64,000 bases of DNA from Patellaria atrata CBS 101060 (lineage: Eukaryota; Ascomycota; Dothideomycetes; Patellariales; Patellariaceae), in the NCBI GenBank assembly GCA_010093705.1, contig MU006091.1, positions 982,702 through 1,046,701 on the forward strand, in the 5' to 3' direction. The notes beneath the pieces are model-generated. The model was not told the DNA's origin. It was given only the letters and a program-made list of their open reading frames with translations, and ran no database searches. The position numbers and the translations under genes are program-made. Positions 33,323-43,363 of this stretch are shown here, one piece after another; position 1 is the first letter of the stretch, and each line of letters begins with the position of its first letter.

Positions 33323-34638
33323 TTACAATATCTGCCTCAGCTGATCCTTCTGCTGCTGCGTTAAACTATACGGGAACTTGATCTTCACATCCACAATGAA
33401 GTCGCCCCTCTCATTAGGCTTCTTGCTCTTTGGCATACCCAGTTCCGGAAAGCGTGATGTCCATGTGGGCTGAGTGGGTCCGGGATTTCTAAGGGCGACC
33501 TGTTTCCCATCGATGGTCTGAACGGTGCGTGACCAGCCGGTAAGGGCCTCCTTGAGATCGATCTCAACTGTGTGTATGATATCGTCCCCGGACCGTTTGA
33601 ATAGTGGATGCTCTTTCTGTAGAAATTAGTGTCAACTTTATGATTGAACTTGAGGTTGGGGAGAGGGTTAACGAACCTCCGATACGATGAAGTGAAGGTC
33701 CTGTGTGCCGCCTTCGACTTGATCTCCGACGTCGCTAAACTTAATTTTGCTGCCAGCTTTGAGACCTTTCTTTATGGGGACTTCGAGGATCCGGTCTTGT
33801 GTGCTTTGTTTCCCAGTTGCTTGGTCGTACGTCTTGCGCTTGATCTTCAGTTTCTTCGTCGTGCCATTGAATAACTCTTCCAATGTGACCGGTAACGGTT
33901 TTTCCACTACCGTAACCTCCGGTTCTCTCTGCCTCGGGCGACCTTCTCCAAACCTCCCCCCACCGGCCCTTCTTGACCCCATTGGACTACCACCGAACGC
34001 GGAGCCAAACCCCCCGAATCCTTCGTCATCACCCATACTGGCACCACCAAATCCACCATTTTTCATGAACTCGCTGAATATGCTATCCGCGTTACTGAAC
34101 TGAAACCCGCCGGCTCCACCTGGACCGGTCGAGAAGTGGAATGACCGAGTACCACCTCCACCGCCGCCCATATTACCAAACGGAAAGGCTCCTCCCTCGA
34201 AACCTGAAGGCATACCTCCTGGGCCGCCGGCGCCAGGTTCGGGAGGTGCTGGCCCGCCGCGGAGGAGAAACTCGAGGCCATAGTCGTCGTAAGTTTTACG
34301 TTTTTCTGGGTCAGATAGGATTTCGTAGGCCTGGGAACATTCTGCGAGAGGATGATAAGGTTAGTTACAGTCCCAGACAAAGAAATGAGTTTCGGTATGA
34401 GGGGATATACCTTTAAATTTCTCTACGGCTTGAGGGTTGTCCTTGTTCTTATCCGGATGCCACTTGAGGGCGGCTTTCCGGTATGCCTTCTTTATCTCAT
34501 CATTCGTTGCATCGGATTTTATCCCTATGAGAAAGTAGTCAGATTCCTGTACTCTATGCGGCTGGCCGTGAGGCCTAATTCAAGGTGGGGAGCCCTAGAC
34601 CTACCCAATTGATCGTATAACTTCGTCTCTTTCACCAT
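33323..34638 (-). CDS. Class B J-domain co-chaperone (Sis1/DNAJB-type)
   Basis: Exons 34638-34605, 34524-34411, 34341-33677 and 33616-33323 give 368 residues. The J domain occupies residues 1-70, with the HPD motif in [12 protein letters not shown] stimulates Hsp70 ATPase. A Gly/Phe-rich linker follows ([27 protein letters not shown]). No CxxCxGxG zinc fingers are present, which makes it class B. The two C-terminal beta-sandwich domains start at [20 protein letters not shown] and include [21 protein letters not shown] and ERGDFIVDV. It ends [13 protein letters not shown], where the dimerisation helix lies. There is no C-terminal EEVD- or CaaX-like motif. It should act with cytosolic Hsp70 in folding, prion-type disaggregation and translation. 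A heat-shock-element-like site lies about 200 bases upstream of the start. Confidence 0.95.
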
Positions 34639-36302
34639 GGTAAAAGTGTATTAATGGGAATGAGTGATGATTAATCAAAACTGAGCTTTAGAGTAGAGGA
34701 AGAAAATAAAGAAGTAGAAGTTGAGAATTGAGTGGTATTAGAGAGACAAGAGAGCTTTCGGTGATGGGTCATGTCCCGCTTCGGCTCTCGAGCAACTCAG
34801 CATCACCATACGTCAGTGAAATAGAAGCTACTAGAACATTCCATCGGGATACCCGAAGCTGATATTTACTTTCAACATTCAACATCGTGGAATCTGTTCA
34901 CTGAGAGGATGAATTATACAATTAACGCCAACACACCGTGTACTTGTACAGAAGGTCTGGGATCTGCCACTTGGAACCGTGAGAATTGGATGATGACTTC
35001 GCCAGCGCCTGACCCTTTTCCGCTCAGCCTTATATAGGGCCAAGCTACAAGTAATGTACAAATGTGTTTATACATAACTTGCAGAATATAGTGCCCTATT
35101 GTGCTATAAGCAATGGCTTTTCAAGGCCAGATTACGTGCTTATATCTTTTGATCTCATACTAGCCTTCGATTTTCAATCTGCGTTCGAGGTTAATGTATT
35201 TCGCTCTTTCTTACAATAAAATCCCCCTAGGATCGAATTATTAAAAGTTATGGTTCTTCTTATAAACATCTCTATACTATTAGTTTCATGATAAGTAGAG
35301 AATATTCGTTCTTTTCCCACAGTTCCCTATGATATCGATTGTTTGTTCAATCAACAATACGTAAAGAGTTCACAAAGCTGTAATAAGAGACATATCCCCC
35401 AAGCATGTTTCTCTTCGTGCATTTGTTAACCCGACGTCCTTAACGAGCTAAAAGCATGGATTTCGCGACTGTTGCCTGAAGAGGCTCATATTATATCCGT
35501 AAGGTACACGCCGCTGAAGGAACGTTGAATAACAAGCCAGTGAGCGCCTGACTTGGCAACGTTGTCTCGTCAGATGGTCGACGAAGGAATCGTTCTAATC
35601 CTGGAAATCCCTTCATGAGCTCCTAATTCTGTAGTTAAAGTCGAAGTACGTCCCGTGGGGGCCTTAATTTCGCTGGTCATAGAGGACGTCAAATATGGAT
35701 CCCAAGCAGCATGACCTACTGTACATGTCGTAACATGTTAAGGCTGTGCACTTTAACAGAGGAAAGATAAACAAATAAAACGCTCAACTTAATCTCAGAG
35801 TATTTGAACAAAGAAAGACTGATGTTCGGCTGATGAACTCATTCTTTACTCTTTCTGGTCTTCTCACGACGCCGATTATAGCATTAACCACAAGTGGAAT
35901 CCGCTCAACGTTCACTTGACACATAACAGTATCAGCTGCGAACTATATAAATACCAAGTTAACAATCGCAATCCTCACCTAGAGCGTGTCCGCATATCGA
36001 AACAAAATCGACTTCTGACCAACGACTGGTCGCCGTTAACGCGACACTGGTTGCGAACAATTGTCAAAGGTACGACTAGAAACACGAATAGCTTGAAGTT
36101 ATGGTATTTCTTATTCTGTTGCTGCCTCCTCTACTGTATTCCATTTTTGAAGTTCCCTAGTACCCTACTGTACGTGAAAGACACAAACGGCATATAACCT
36201 GTGCTTGTACAATTTAATCGAAATTGTCTTAAGGCTATTGAGATCTCGAGCAAATGTGGGCTCAACAGTCACAAATAGAGTAGATGTTGGACAAGCGCAT
36301 AG
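34639..36302. other. 1.7 kb intergenic tract
   Basis: AT-rich; short open frames only. No supported gene, tRNA or element ends by eye. Confidence 0.45.
34834..34841. promoter_or_regulatory. Heat-shock-element-like pair upstream of the J-protein gene
   Basis: GAACATTC is a GAAnnTTC pair, the core of an Hsf1 site, 196 bases upstream of the J-protein start codon. Two further TTC repeats lie 30-40 bases beyond (near 34870-34880). The third unit expected at perfect spacing is absent, so this is a weak match. Confidence 0.3.
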
Positions 36303-36821
36303 ATGTCGAGAAATAGCAATCGTGACGGGAAACTGAGCTATAAAGATAACAAGAACAAGACTGACTCTTCATTCAAGTTCAATTCTGAGGCTGAGCAAAA
36401 GGAAATGGGTCATCTAGGAGAACGATTACTCTCCCTTCCCCTCTCACACTCGGCTTTCCGAACGGATTTGGAAGTTCTACGCTCACAGGCAAACTTGAGA
36501 ACAGAGGATAACGAGCCCATGGATCGAACAATTAGGGTTCTTGTGTTATCCAACTTCATCCTCGCTATAGTCGTCTTAACTCTAATATGTCTCTCCGGCC
36601 ACATCATTCCCACCCACGATTCCCTCCATCCTATTCTCCAGCGCTTCCTCGACAATCTGCCACTCTCCTTCCTGACCGTCGGATGGCCTGCTGGTTTCTG
36701 GTTGATAGGTAGTGCTTTACTATTCAGGAGGGAGAAGAAGACGGCTATAGTGTTGACTGGAACATGTTACTTATGGGGTGGGATATTCGCAGCAATCCAT
36801 CTCACAATGGTGGAAACGTAG
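36303..36821 (+). CDS. Hypothetical three-span membrane protein
   Basis: Intronless, 172 residues, no family recognised. The first 75 residues are polar and charged (SYKDNKNKTDSSFKFNSEAE). Three hydrophobic segments follow at about residues 79-98 (VLVLSNFILAIVVLTLICLS), 119-141 (with SFLTVGWPAGFWLIGSALLF) and 148-168 (TAIVLTGTCYLWGGIFAAIH). Between the first two is an amphipathic stretch. The predicted topology puts the long N-terminus on one side and a short C-terminus on the other. No signal peptide is seen. Function unknown. Confidence 0.6.
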   Translation: MSRNSNRDGKLSYKDNKNKTDSSFKFNSEAEQKEMGHLGERLLSLPLSHSAFRTDLEVLRSQANLRTEDNEPMDRTIRVLVLSNFILAIVVLTLICLSGHIIPTHDSLHPILQRFLDNLPLSFLTVGWPAGFWLIGSALLFRREKKTAIVLTGTCYLWGGIFAAIHLTMVET

Positions 36822-37147
36822 ATGGAGATTTACAGTGGAGACGGGAATGAGATAAAGGAAGGGCATCGCCAAGCCGCCTTTGCTGGACCTTCCTTTCCGT
36901 TGCGGAATGCGGAGCGGAAGTGCGGCGGGGAACCCGATAAACGGAGAAAAGAAAGAAGGACGCACCGCAACTGCACAACGGACAAGCTGTAGGATTTACC
37001 ACACCTGGATCTTTTGTACTACCATACCAACAGTATATGAATCACGCCCGTTGAAAATAAAATAAACTTCCCTAAATACCTTAACACCCCCAATTGCCCT
37101 CCTCACCCCCTTGCCCTTACCTCTTTCAAAGAGCTCCGCTGGATATA
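36822..37147. other. Intergenic
   Basis: Promoter side of ArgJ; nothing else seen. Confidence 0.4.
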
Positions 37148-38619
37148 ATGGCTCTTAGAGCTCCTTCCGCCCTCCCTCATGCTCTGCGATCGCTAAAGCT
37201 CTCCCATCAAATGCGCAGATACTCCGCTCCTAGTGATAATACCGTTCCGCCCGCGAAACTGAAATATGTCCCCACGAGCGGGACGTATCCCAAGGGCTTC
37301 CTGGCGTCGAGTGCACATGTCGGCGTGAAGGCCTCGAATACGAAGTACGATGACCTCGCCCTCGTCGTGTCCACGACGCCTAATTGTTCCGGTGCTGCGG
37401 TGTTCACGAAGAATAAGTTCCAGGCGGCGCCGGTGACGGTGTCCAGGGAAATGATCAGGAGGAGGCAGGGGAAAGGTGTAAGAGCTGTGGTGGTCAATTC
37501 GGGGTGTGCGAATTCCGTGACGGGCAAGGGAGGACTAGAGGATGCGGCGAGGATGGGTAGGGCTGCTGATGCGCTGTTAGATGAGGGGAGACAGTCGGAA
37601 GAAGGAGGATCAGGTAGTACAATCGTGATGAGTACAGGTGTTATTGGCCAACGGTGAGTATACATATGAAGGAACAAACTCTGGATATTTTCCAGGTCCA
37701 ACGCTGATATCTTCCAAGCCTCCCCATCAACAAAATCACCCACAAAATCCCCACCGCCCATGACACCCTCGGAAACACACACTCGCACTGGCTCCGCGCC
37801 GCCCGCGCAATCTGCACCACCGACACGTTCCCCAAGCTACTTTCGCGGACCTTCACGCTCCCATCATCACCCTCGACGACCTACTCCCTCGTCGGTATGA
37901 CCAAAGGCGCCGGCATGATCCACCCGAACATGGCGACACTCCTCGGCATCCTCTGCACCGACGCCCCCATCGAGCCCGAGCCCCTGCAATCCCTCCTCAG
38001 CGCCGCGATCGACAAGTCCTTCAACAGCATCAGCATCGACGGCGACACCAGCACCAACGACACCGTCGCCATCCTCGCCAACGGCGCTGCGGGCGGGACT
38101 GCCATCGCCAGCACGTCCGGCCAGGACTACGACGCCATGAAGACCATCCTCACCGACTTCGCGGCCGATCTTGCTAAGTTGGTTGTCAGAGACGGAGAGG
38201 GCGCGACCAAATTCGTCACCATCCGCGTGACCAATTCACCCTCCTACGAAGACGCAAAACGCATTGCGTCCACCATCGCCCGCTCGCCACTCGTGAAAAC
38301 TGCGCTCTACGGTAAAGACGCCAACTGGGGCCGCATCCTCTGCGCCACCGGGTACGCTGAGAACGTCGCATCCGTCATCCCCGAGGAGACGAGTGTGAGC
38401 TTCATCCCCACGGACGGGAGTGCGGAACTAAAGCTGCTCGTCAAGGGTGAGCCGGAGAAGGTGGATGAGGTACGCGCGGCGCAAATTCTGGAAGCCGAGG
38501 ATCTGGAGATTCTGGTTAGGTTGAGGAACGATGCGAAGGATGGGGGTGAGGAGGCGGTTTATTGGACTTGTGATTTTAGTCATGAGTATGTTACTATCAA
38601 TGGAGATTACAGGACATAG
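37148..38619 (+). CDS. ARG7: Arginine biosynthesis bifunctional protein ArgJ (ornithine acetyltransferase), mitochondrial
   Basis: Exons 37148-37653 and 37719-38619 give 468 residues. The start is a mitochondrial-type presequence rich in Arg, Ser and Leu ([20 protein letters not shown]). Core motifs: [47 protein letters not shown], and the autocleavage site [15 protein letters not shown], where the Thr of ATLL becomes the nucleophile of the beta chain. [10 protein letters not shown] and [17 protein letters not shown] follow. The C-terminal [21 protein letters not shown] ends in [10 protein letters not shown]. In fungi ArgJ recycles the acetyl group from N-acetylornithine to glutamate in mitochondria (acetylornithine cycle). 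Length and motifs are normal. An upstream in-frame start at 37094 is less likely. Confidence 0.96.
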
Positions 38620-39106
38620 ACCCGAGGACTTCTGGGAAGGGGGAAATGGAGGGAGAGGGTTGGAATTTAGCAAGGAGTATGTCTGGAGTATCTGAGGAGT
38701 TTCTTGTCAGATTTCGAAGTACATGCCGATGAATCACCTTGTCTATACCCTAGACCCGCAGGGGAACAAAAAAAGCCAATTGCTTGATGTTGAATCAAAA
38801 AGGTGTTATATAGGGAAATTCTGGGTATCTTCCGGGGCATCACGTAAATAGAAGTACAAAGCCCACCGTCTATAGTATAAAGAATGTAAAGAAGACTCGT
38901 TTCTCTCGTCTCTCTCGTTGCTCTCGTTGCTTCGTGAAGCTGAGCCCTCCTTACGCCAAGGAAATGCGAGTGTATGCCGTCATACGTTCAACTCCGTCCG
39001 AACTCCGCGCAAATGCAATAACTCTGATGTGAGTTATTTTGTGCTCACCGCTGCTCCTTAAGTCCGCGGTTTATGTTGATAAGAATAGTGATGAGCTTAT
39101 ATGGGC
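38620..39106. other. Convergent 3' region
   Basis: A short pyrimidine-rich repeat (TCTCTCGT units) lies near 38902-38930. No gene seen. Confidence 0.4.
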
Positions 39107-39972
39107 TCAATTGGAGAATATGCCCATTCTCTGGCCCCAACCTTCCGTTTTTGGATTCACAACGATCTGGTAAGGAAACGGATTGCTGTCCGTGGTGGTA
39201 ATAGGAGGAATATGCTCCTTCTCTTTGTTTACTATGTTGACAATCTTGAGAGCTGTCTTGTGGAGTGACTTCTCCATGGCACGGCGTACTTTGACGCGGT
39301 CTGAAAAAAATTTAACAGTTAGCTAACCTGGTCTTAACTCTTATCTGCACACTGGGGTCGTCGACTACTTTCTTCCATTCATTTTGAATACCTCATACAA
39401 TGAACTGGGTAAGATTCAGAAGGGGAAAAGGGGTAACCCATACCCATCTCGGTCCGAGGTCTGGCAACGGTGACATCTAAAACCCACATCTCCCAACAGA
39501 CCTCTTCCTCGCCTTTCCCAAAGCTAAAGTACCCGCCACGCTTCCTTCTCTTCTCGAAAAACTGCACTACAAGCTGAGCTCGCCCGCTCTGCCGGCCAAA
39601 TTCGGAAGCAGAGTCTAGTGCGCGGACGAGTACAGTAGCACGTTGGTCGATGAGGGTTTCGAGGTCGACATCGTCAATCAAGGGGAGGGTGAGGTCGAGA
39701 AGATCCCGAGTCAGAGGCGCGATGGGAGTAAAGTATCGGTGGAAGAATAGGGTATGGAGTATAGCTGATAGTGGGTTAGCATCGGAATGTACGGAGAAGA
39801 GAGCTTCAGGAATATATGAAGATTTCCAGCGTCAGAGAAGAAGCGGCGCAAGTGTCGTTTTTTTGATCTCGCGTAACTCGTATGGAACTGTCGTACCTTT
39901 CACGATATCTTTGACAAAGGTTGGGTCCGCAAAGACGTCGAGGACATATTCTGCCCTCTTTGGTGGCTCCAT
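39107..39972 (-). CDS. ATG101: Autophagy-related protein 101
   Basis: Exons 39972-39897, 39764-39444 and 39300-39107 give 196 residues, close to the family length. The sequence has AEYVLDVFADPTFVKDIVKA, then ILHTLFFHRYFTPIAP, a HORMA-type core with DVDLETLIDQR, GRAQLVVQFFEKR and CWEMWVLDVTV. The C-terminus contains HIPPITTTDSNPFPYQI and GWGQRMGIF. Atg101 is a HORMA protein that binds Atg13 and stabilises the Atg1 complex; its WF finger recruits downstream factors. The protein occurs in most fungi except budding yeasts, which fits a filamentous fungus. The two introns are longer (132 and 143 nt) than the window's usual 50-60. PEX3 is divergent from it. Confidence 0.88.
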
Positions 39973-40502
39973 TTTGGCATTGGTGGGGAATCAGAACCTG
40001 CCGAAGAAATAAATGATATTAGGCGACAAGATATAGTGATCACAACGGCACAGTTTTCTTTTTCACCTATACGTGGGAGGTAAAAAAGTTTTCCGGCGTC
40101 ATTGTGTTGTTGGAGGTAAGATGTTGGGTGGGATGTGTTTGATAAGGAGCAAGGAGAAGGAGGGGTTACATTCGGGCTTTGATGGAATTTGCGGCTGTCG
40201 CTGGGTACCGACGGCCAGGGTGTAGGTGCCTTCAGGGGGGGTTGCTGCCCTCATGAATCATCCTCTGCGCTACCTTCGTCTGTCCCTCGGTCTGTCGGTC
40301 AAGGATCCTGTATAGTACCGTACTATACAGTAGACAACCGTTCACGCGACAGAGCTCACCCTTCAAATAATAATAAGACGACAAGATTCATCGCCCCGTT
40401 GCCCTAAACGCATTGCTGGAGCCTGAGACAGCTGACGACAACCCGAAGTTCCTCATGACTGTTCTATATACTGACCGATAGCCGCGTAGCCATCACGCAG
40501 CC
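39973..40502. other. Divergent ATG101 / PEX3 promoter region
   Basis: 530 bases between start codons. It contains a perfect palindrome (separate entry) and a T-rich/GT-rich stretch near 40050-40130. Confidence 0.5.
40308..40330. promoter_or_regulatory. Perfect 11+1+11 palindrome in the divergent promoter
   Basis: CTGTATAGTAC, one central C, then GTACTATACAG, an exact inverted copy. It lies 336 bases upstream of ATG101 and 173 bases upstream of PEX3. It could be a dimeric regulator site or a hairpin. Confidence 0.55.
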
Positions 40503-42211
40503 ATGATAAAAGCAACCCGTAACTGGATTCGCCGGAATCGCACAAACTTTGCCGTTGGTGCTGGTGTGTTAGGCGTAGGATATATAGCTGGACAATATGT
40601 CTTAGGAAAGATTACCGAAACAAGGCAGCGCATGAGCGATGACAGAATCGCAAAGGAGAAGTATGTCATCGAGTCCTTCCTTGGGAGCTGTCTAGGCACA
40701 TACTAATGGAATGCGACTCCTGATAGCTTGCGACGAAGATTTCAAAACAACCAAGAGGACTGTACACATACCGTGTTAGCGATCGTAGGAAGGGCTGCGG
40801 AAGAAATCGTCACGGCGCTGCCTGTTGAACAGACAGTTGCTGAGCTCCAGAAACAGAAAGCAGAACGTCTAGCTAAAAGCGCCAGACAATTAGACCAGGG
40901 AGCTTCAGACACACCGTCCGGATCAGTAAGCGCGGCAGAAGATGATGGGAGGAGTCTTGCTAGCTTTCAAACGGAAAGCTACGTCCACGCAAGTCAGGTT
41001 GGAGATGCTACATCGACCCCGGGAGGAGAGGAGGGACCGCGACTCAGAAAGAGCAAGGCGCAACTATGGAGTGAGATGAAAATCAGCTGTAGGTGCAATT
41101 TCAACACTTCAACAGCCTGAATTAACCAGAGTTGGTAGCTATCACAAGAACTTTCACCTTAATATATACGCTATGCCTACTCACCCTTTTTACTCGGATC
41201 CAACTAAACCTCCTTGGCCGGCGAAACTATCTTGCAAGTGTTGTATTGCTGGCAACACCACAACCGCAGGGAACAATCAACTTAGAGAATAACGACGACG
41301 ATAACTTCGAGCATGCTTACGGCAATGACTACCAAACGAATCGAGAGTACTTGTCTTATTGTTGGTGGCTATTACACCGAGGATGTAAAGACATCATGGA
41401 GAAGGTGAAAAAAGCTGTAAAGGAGGTGTTCGGACCACTAGATCCGAGAGAGGATATCACATTGGAAAGACTGTCAGAATTAACATTAGAGGCCAGGAAG
41501 AAAATAGAGGGTGTCACAGAAGAGGAACGAAAGTAAGCTAAGAACGCTGAAATAAGTGCAACAGTGTCTAACGTCGACAGATCTCAGAGATGGCTCCATT
41601 ATCTTCTTCCACCTCAAGATCGCGAAGAGTATGTTCTACGCGAAGCCGGAATGCTAAGCCCTTCCGCTCCATCAACCGTGACATCACCCTCTCTCCGTCG
41701 GCTTCTTGACGAAACCTCGGACTTGATCGATTCTCCATCATTCTCTTATGTTCAGACCCTCCTCCTGGATGCTGCATTCTCTCTTCTGATCGATACTAAG
41801 ATGGCGAGCTTAGCGTTCAAGATTCCACCTATTTCTGCCTCAACAGCGCGCGTTCAAGAGATCGTTGGCTCTGATACAAAGACTAAGGTAGCTAATACCT
41901 TAGCCATTTTTACTAGACAAGCCCACAGTATCGGTAGCTCTGGCCCGAACGAGTATCTTACCGCCATTGAAGGAGTAAGAGATCTAGAAGCCTTTTCTGC
42001 CGTAATTTTCAGCAGCAACTTCGATTACGAGTCTCCTGAAGCAGGAGCAGGAGTCGAAGGGCTCGAAGCAAGCCGTCCCGGCACAGCAGGTACAGAAAAA
42101 CCCGAAGAACCACGCTCAACATCTGGAGGTGATGCGAGCTTAGTTGGAGCAGAAAGCCAATTCGAGTCGGCCTGGGGTAAGGCATTGGCTAAGGAAGATG
42201 GAATGTCATGA
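40503..42211 (+). CDS. PEX3: Peroxisomal biogenesis factor 3 (peroxin Pex3)
   Basis: Exons 40503-40660, 40727-41070, 41130-41532 and 41581-42211 give 511 residues. The N-terminus is the peroxisomal membrane anchor (MIKATRNWIRRNRTNFAVGA, then GVLGVGYIAGQYVLGKI). It is followed by RRRFQNNQEDCTHTVLAI and AEEIVTALPVEQTVAELQ, both Pex3 hallmarks. After a charged low-complexity linker come FTLIYTLCLLTLFTRIQLNLLGRRNYL and YLSYCWWLLHRGCKDI. Pex3 docks Pex19 to insert peroxisomal membrane proteins and also binds pexophagy and inheritance factors. The exon 2/3 junction is doubtful: the expected donor at 41089 makes a stop codon with the only nearby acceptor, while donor 41071 keeps frame but drops six residues of the normally conserved KSKAQLWSEMKIS box. 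Confidence 0.92.
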
Positions 42212-42309
42212 AAGAGTCTTAGACCACTGGACGCGGATTTATTGTACGATATGTACGCGATATGAACACCAGATACCCACTTCTACCATCGACATATTCA
42301 CTTGCATAC

Positions 42310-42939
42310 TCATTTTCCGGTTTTCTCCTCACTTACTAGCTTCCCCCATTTGTATATTGAAACACTCTGAATTGCTCCTACCAAAGCTGTCACCATCGCA
42401 TCGAGATTATTGACGAGCTTACCATGACCCCTCTCCGCCATCATCTCTACATTTCCTCTTTTCCAGAACTTGTCGGCACAGCATACCACCAATCTCTGCT
42501 TTCCACCACCCAACACAAGGCTCATCTCCATCATCGATATAGGTGCTTGGGACGTCGCGGGTAGATGTACAGCTACTATGTCCGCCTCTGCTAACTTGTC
42601 CAATTCCCAAGTTACCTGCTCATGCCAAGGTTGGAATTCGGGAGACTCGATCCATGTACTATCCCAGTCGGAACGTGACGGGTTGAATAACACAACCGGA
42701 CGGGAGAGAAAGGATTGCTGTAGGCACGGATGGGATCGAAGGCGTTGGTACACGTCGTCCTGCCAAGGGATTGCAGATCCTTTGTCGATCGCCCCCGAGA
42801 GGAAGATGGTGATTGCTTCCTGCTTGAGATCACGCTCGCACTGCTCAGGGGCAGGAAGAACGGTGATATTTGTGTTTGAGACGGCGGAGGGAGATGATCT
42901 ATCGGTAGGAGTTAAAGACGACTCAGTCTGGGACGCCAT
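42310..42939 (-). CDS. Nucleoside 2-deoxyribosyltransferase-like protein
   Basis: Intronless, 209 residues. The fold's marks are FLSGAIDKGSAIPWQDDV near residue 46, VVLFNPSRSDWDSTW near 82, EQVTWELDKLAEADIVAVHL near 107 and PISMMEMSLVLG near 132, with the Glu in SMMEMSL matching the family's catalytic Glu. This is the Nuc_deoxyri_tr2 type, common in fungi and bacteria. Real enzymatic activity on deoxynucleosides is not proven for fungal members. It is convergent with PEX3 (98 bases between stops). There is no targeting signal. Confidence 0.8.
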   Translation of the reverse strand: MASQTESSLTPTDRSSPSAVSNTNITVLPAPEQCERDLKQEAITIFLSGAIDKGSAIPWQDDVYQRLRSHPCLQQSFLSRPVVLFNPSRSDWDSTWIESPEFQPWHEQVTWELDKLAEADIVAVHLPATSQAPISMMEMSLVLGGGKQRLVVCCADKFWKRGNVEMMAERGHGKLVNNLDAMVTALVGAIQSVSIYKWGKLVSEEKTGK

Positions 42940-43363
42940 TGGGGAGCCTGAATGCAGATAGTGTAGAAGATATAGAGTTTAAAGCCTAAGGGTGTTTGAA
43001 GGTTTGATTGAGTTCTGAGTGCAGTATCAGGGGATCAATGATGATGGCTTTAAGTTCAGGTGGTCTTCTAGAACATCGGACCGTATACGGAGTGAAATGA
43101 TAAAGTCGGAATTTCACATTTTCTAGGCTTCCACCTCGACCTTCATATGAGTTAGTGACTGATAAATTCACAACCTTGTGCTCTCGAATGGTTGCCAAGT
43201 GATAATCTGCAGTACGAAACAGTGAAGTTGCGGAGAGCATCGTCACCTCCGAGTCGCGATTGGCTCCGGCGCGTACAGTTACGGTACGAGCTCGCGTCTC
43301 CCTCAATTTTTCTCCTTCAGATTCCACACCCTAAATTTCAAACGGCGTCAAAGTGCATATATC
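42940..43363. other. Divergent promoter of the deoxyribosyltransferase-like gene and ORC2
   Basis: No gene. It contains ACCGTATACGGAGT near 43079-43092, including the palindrome CCGTATACGG. Confidence 0.4.
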
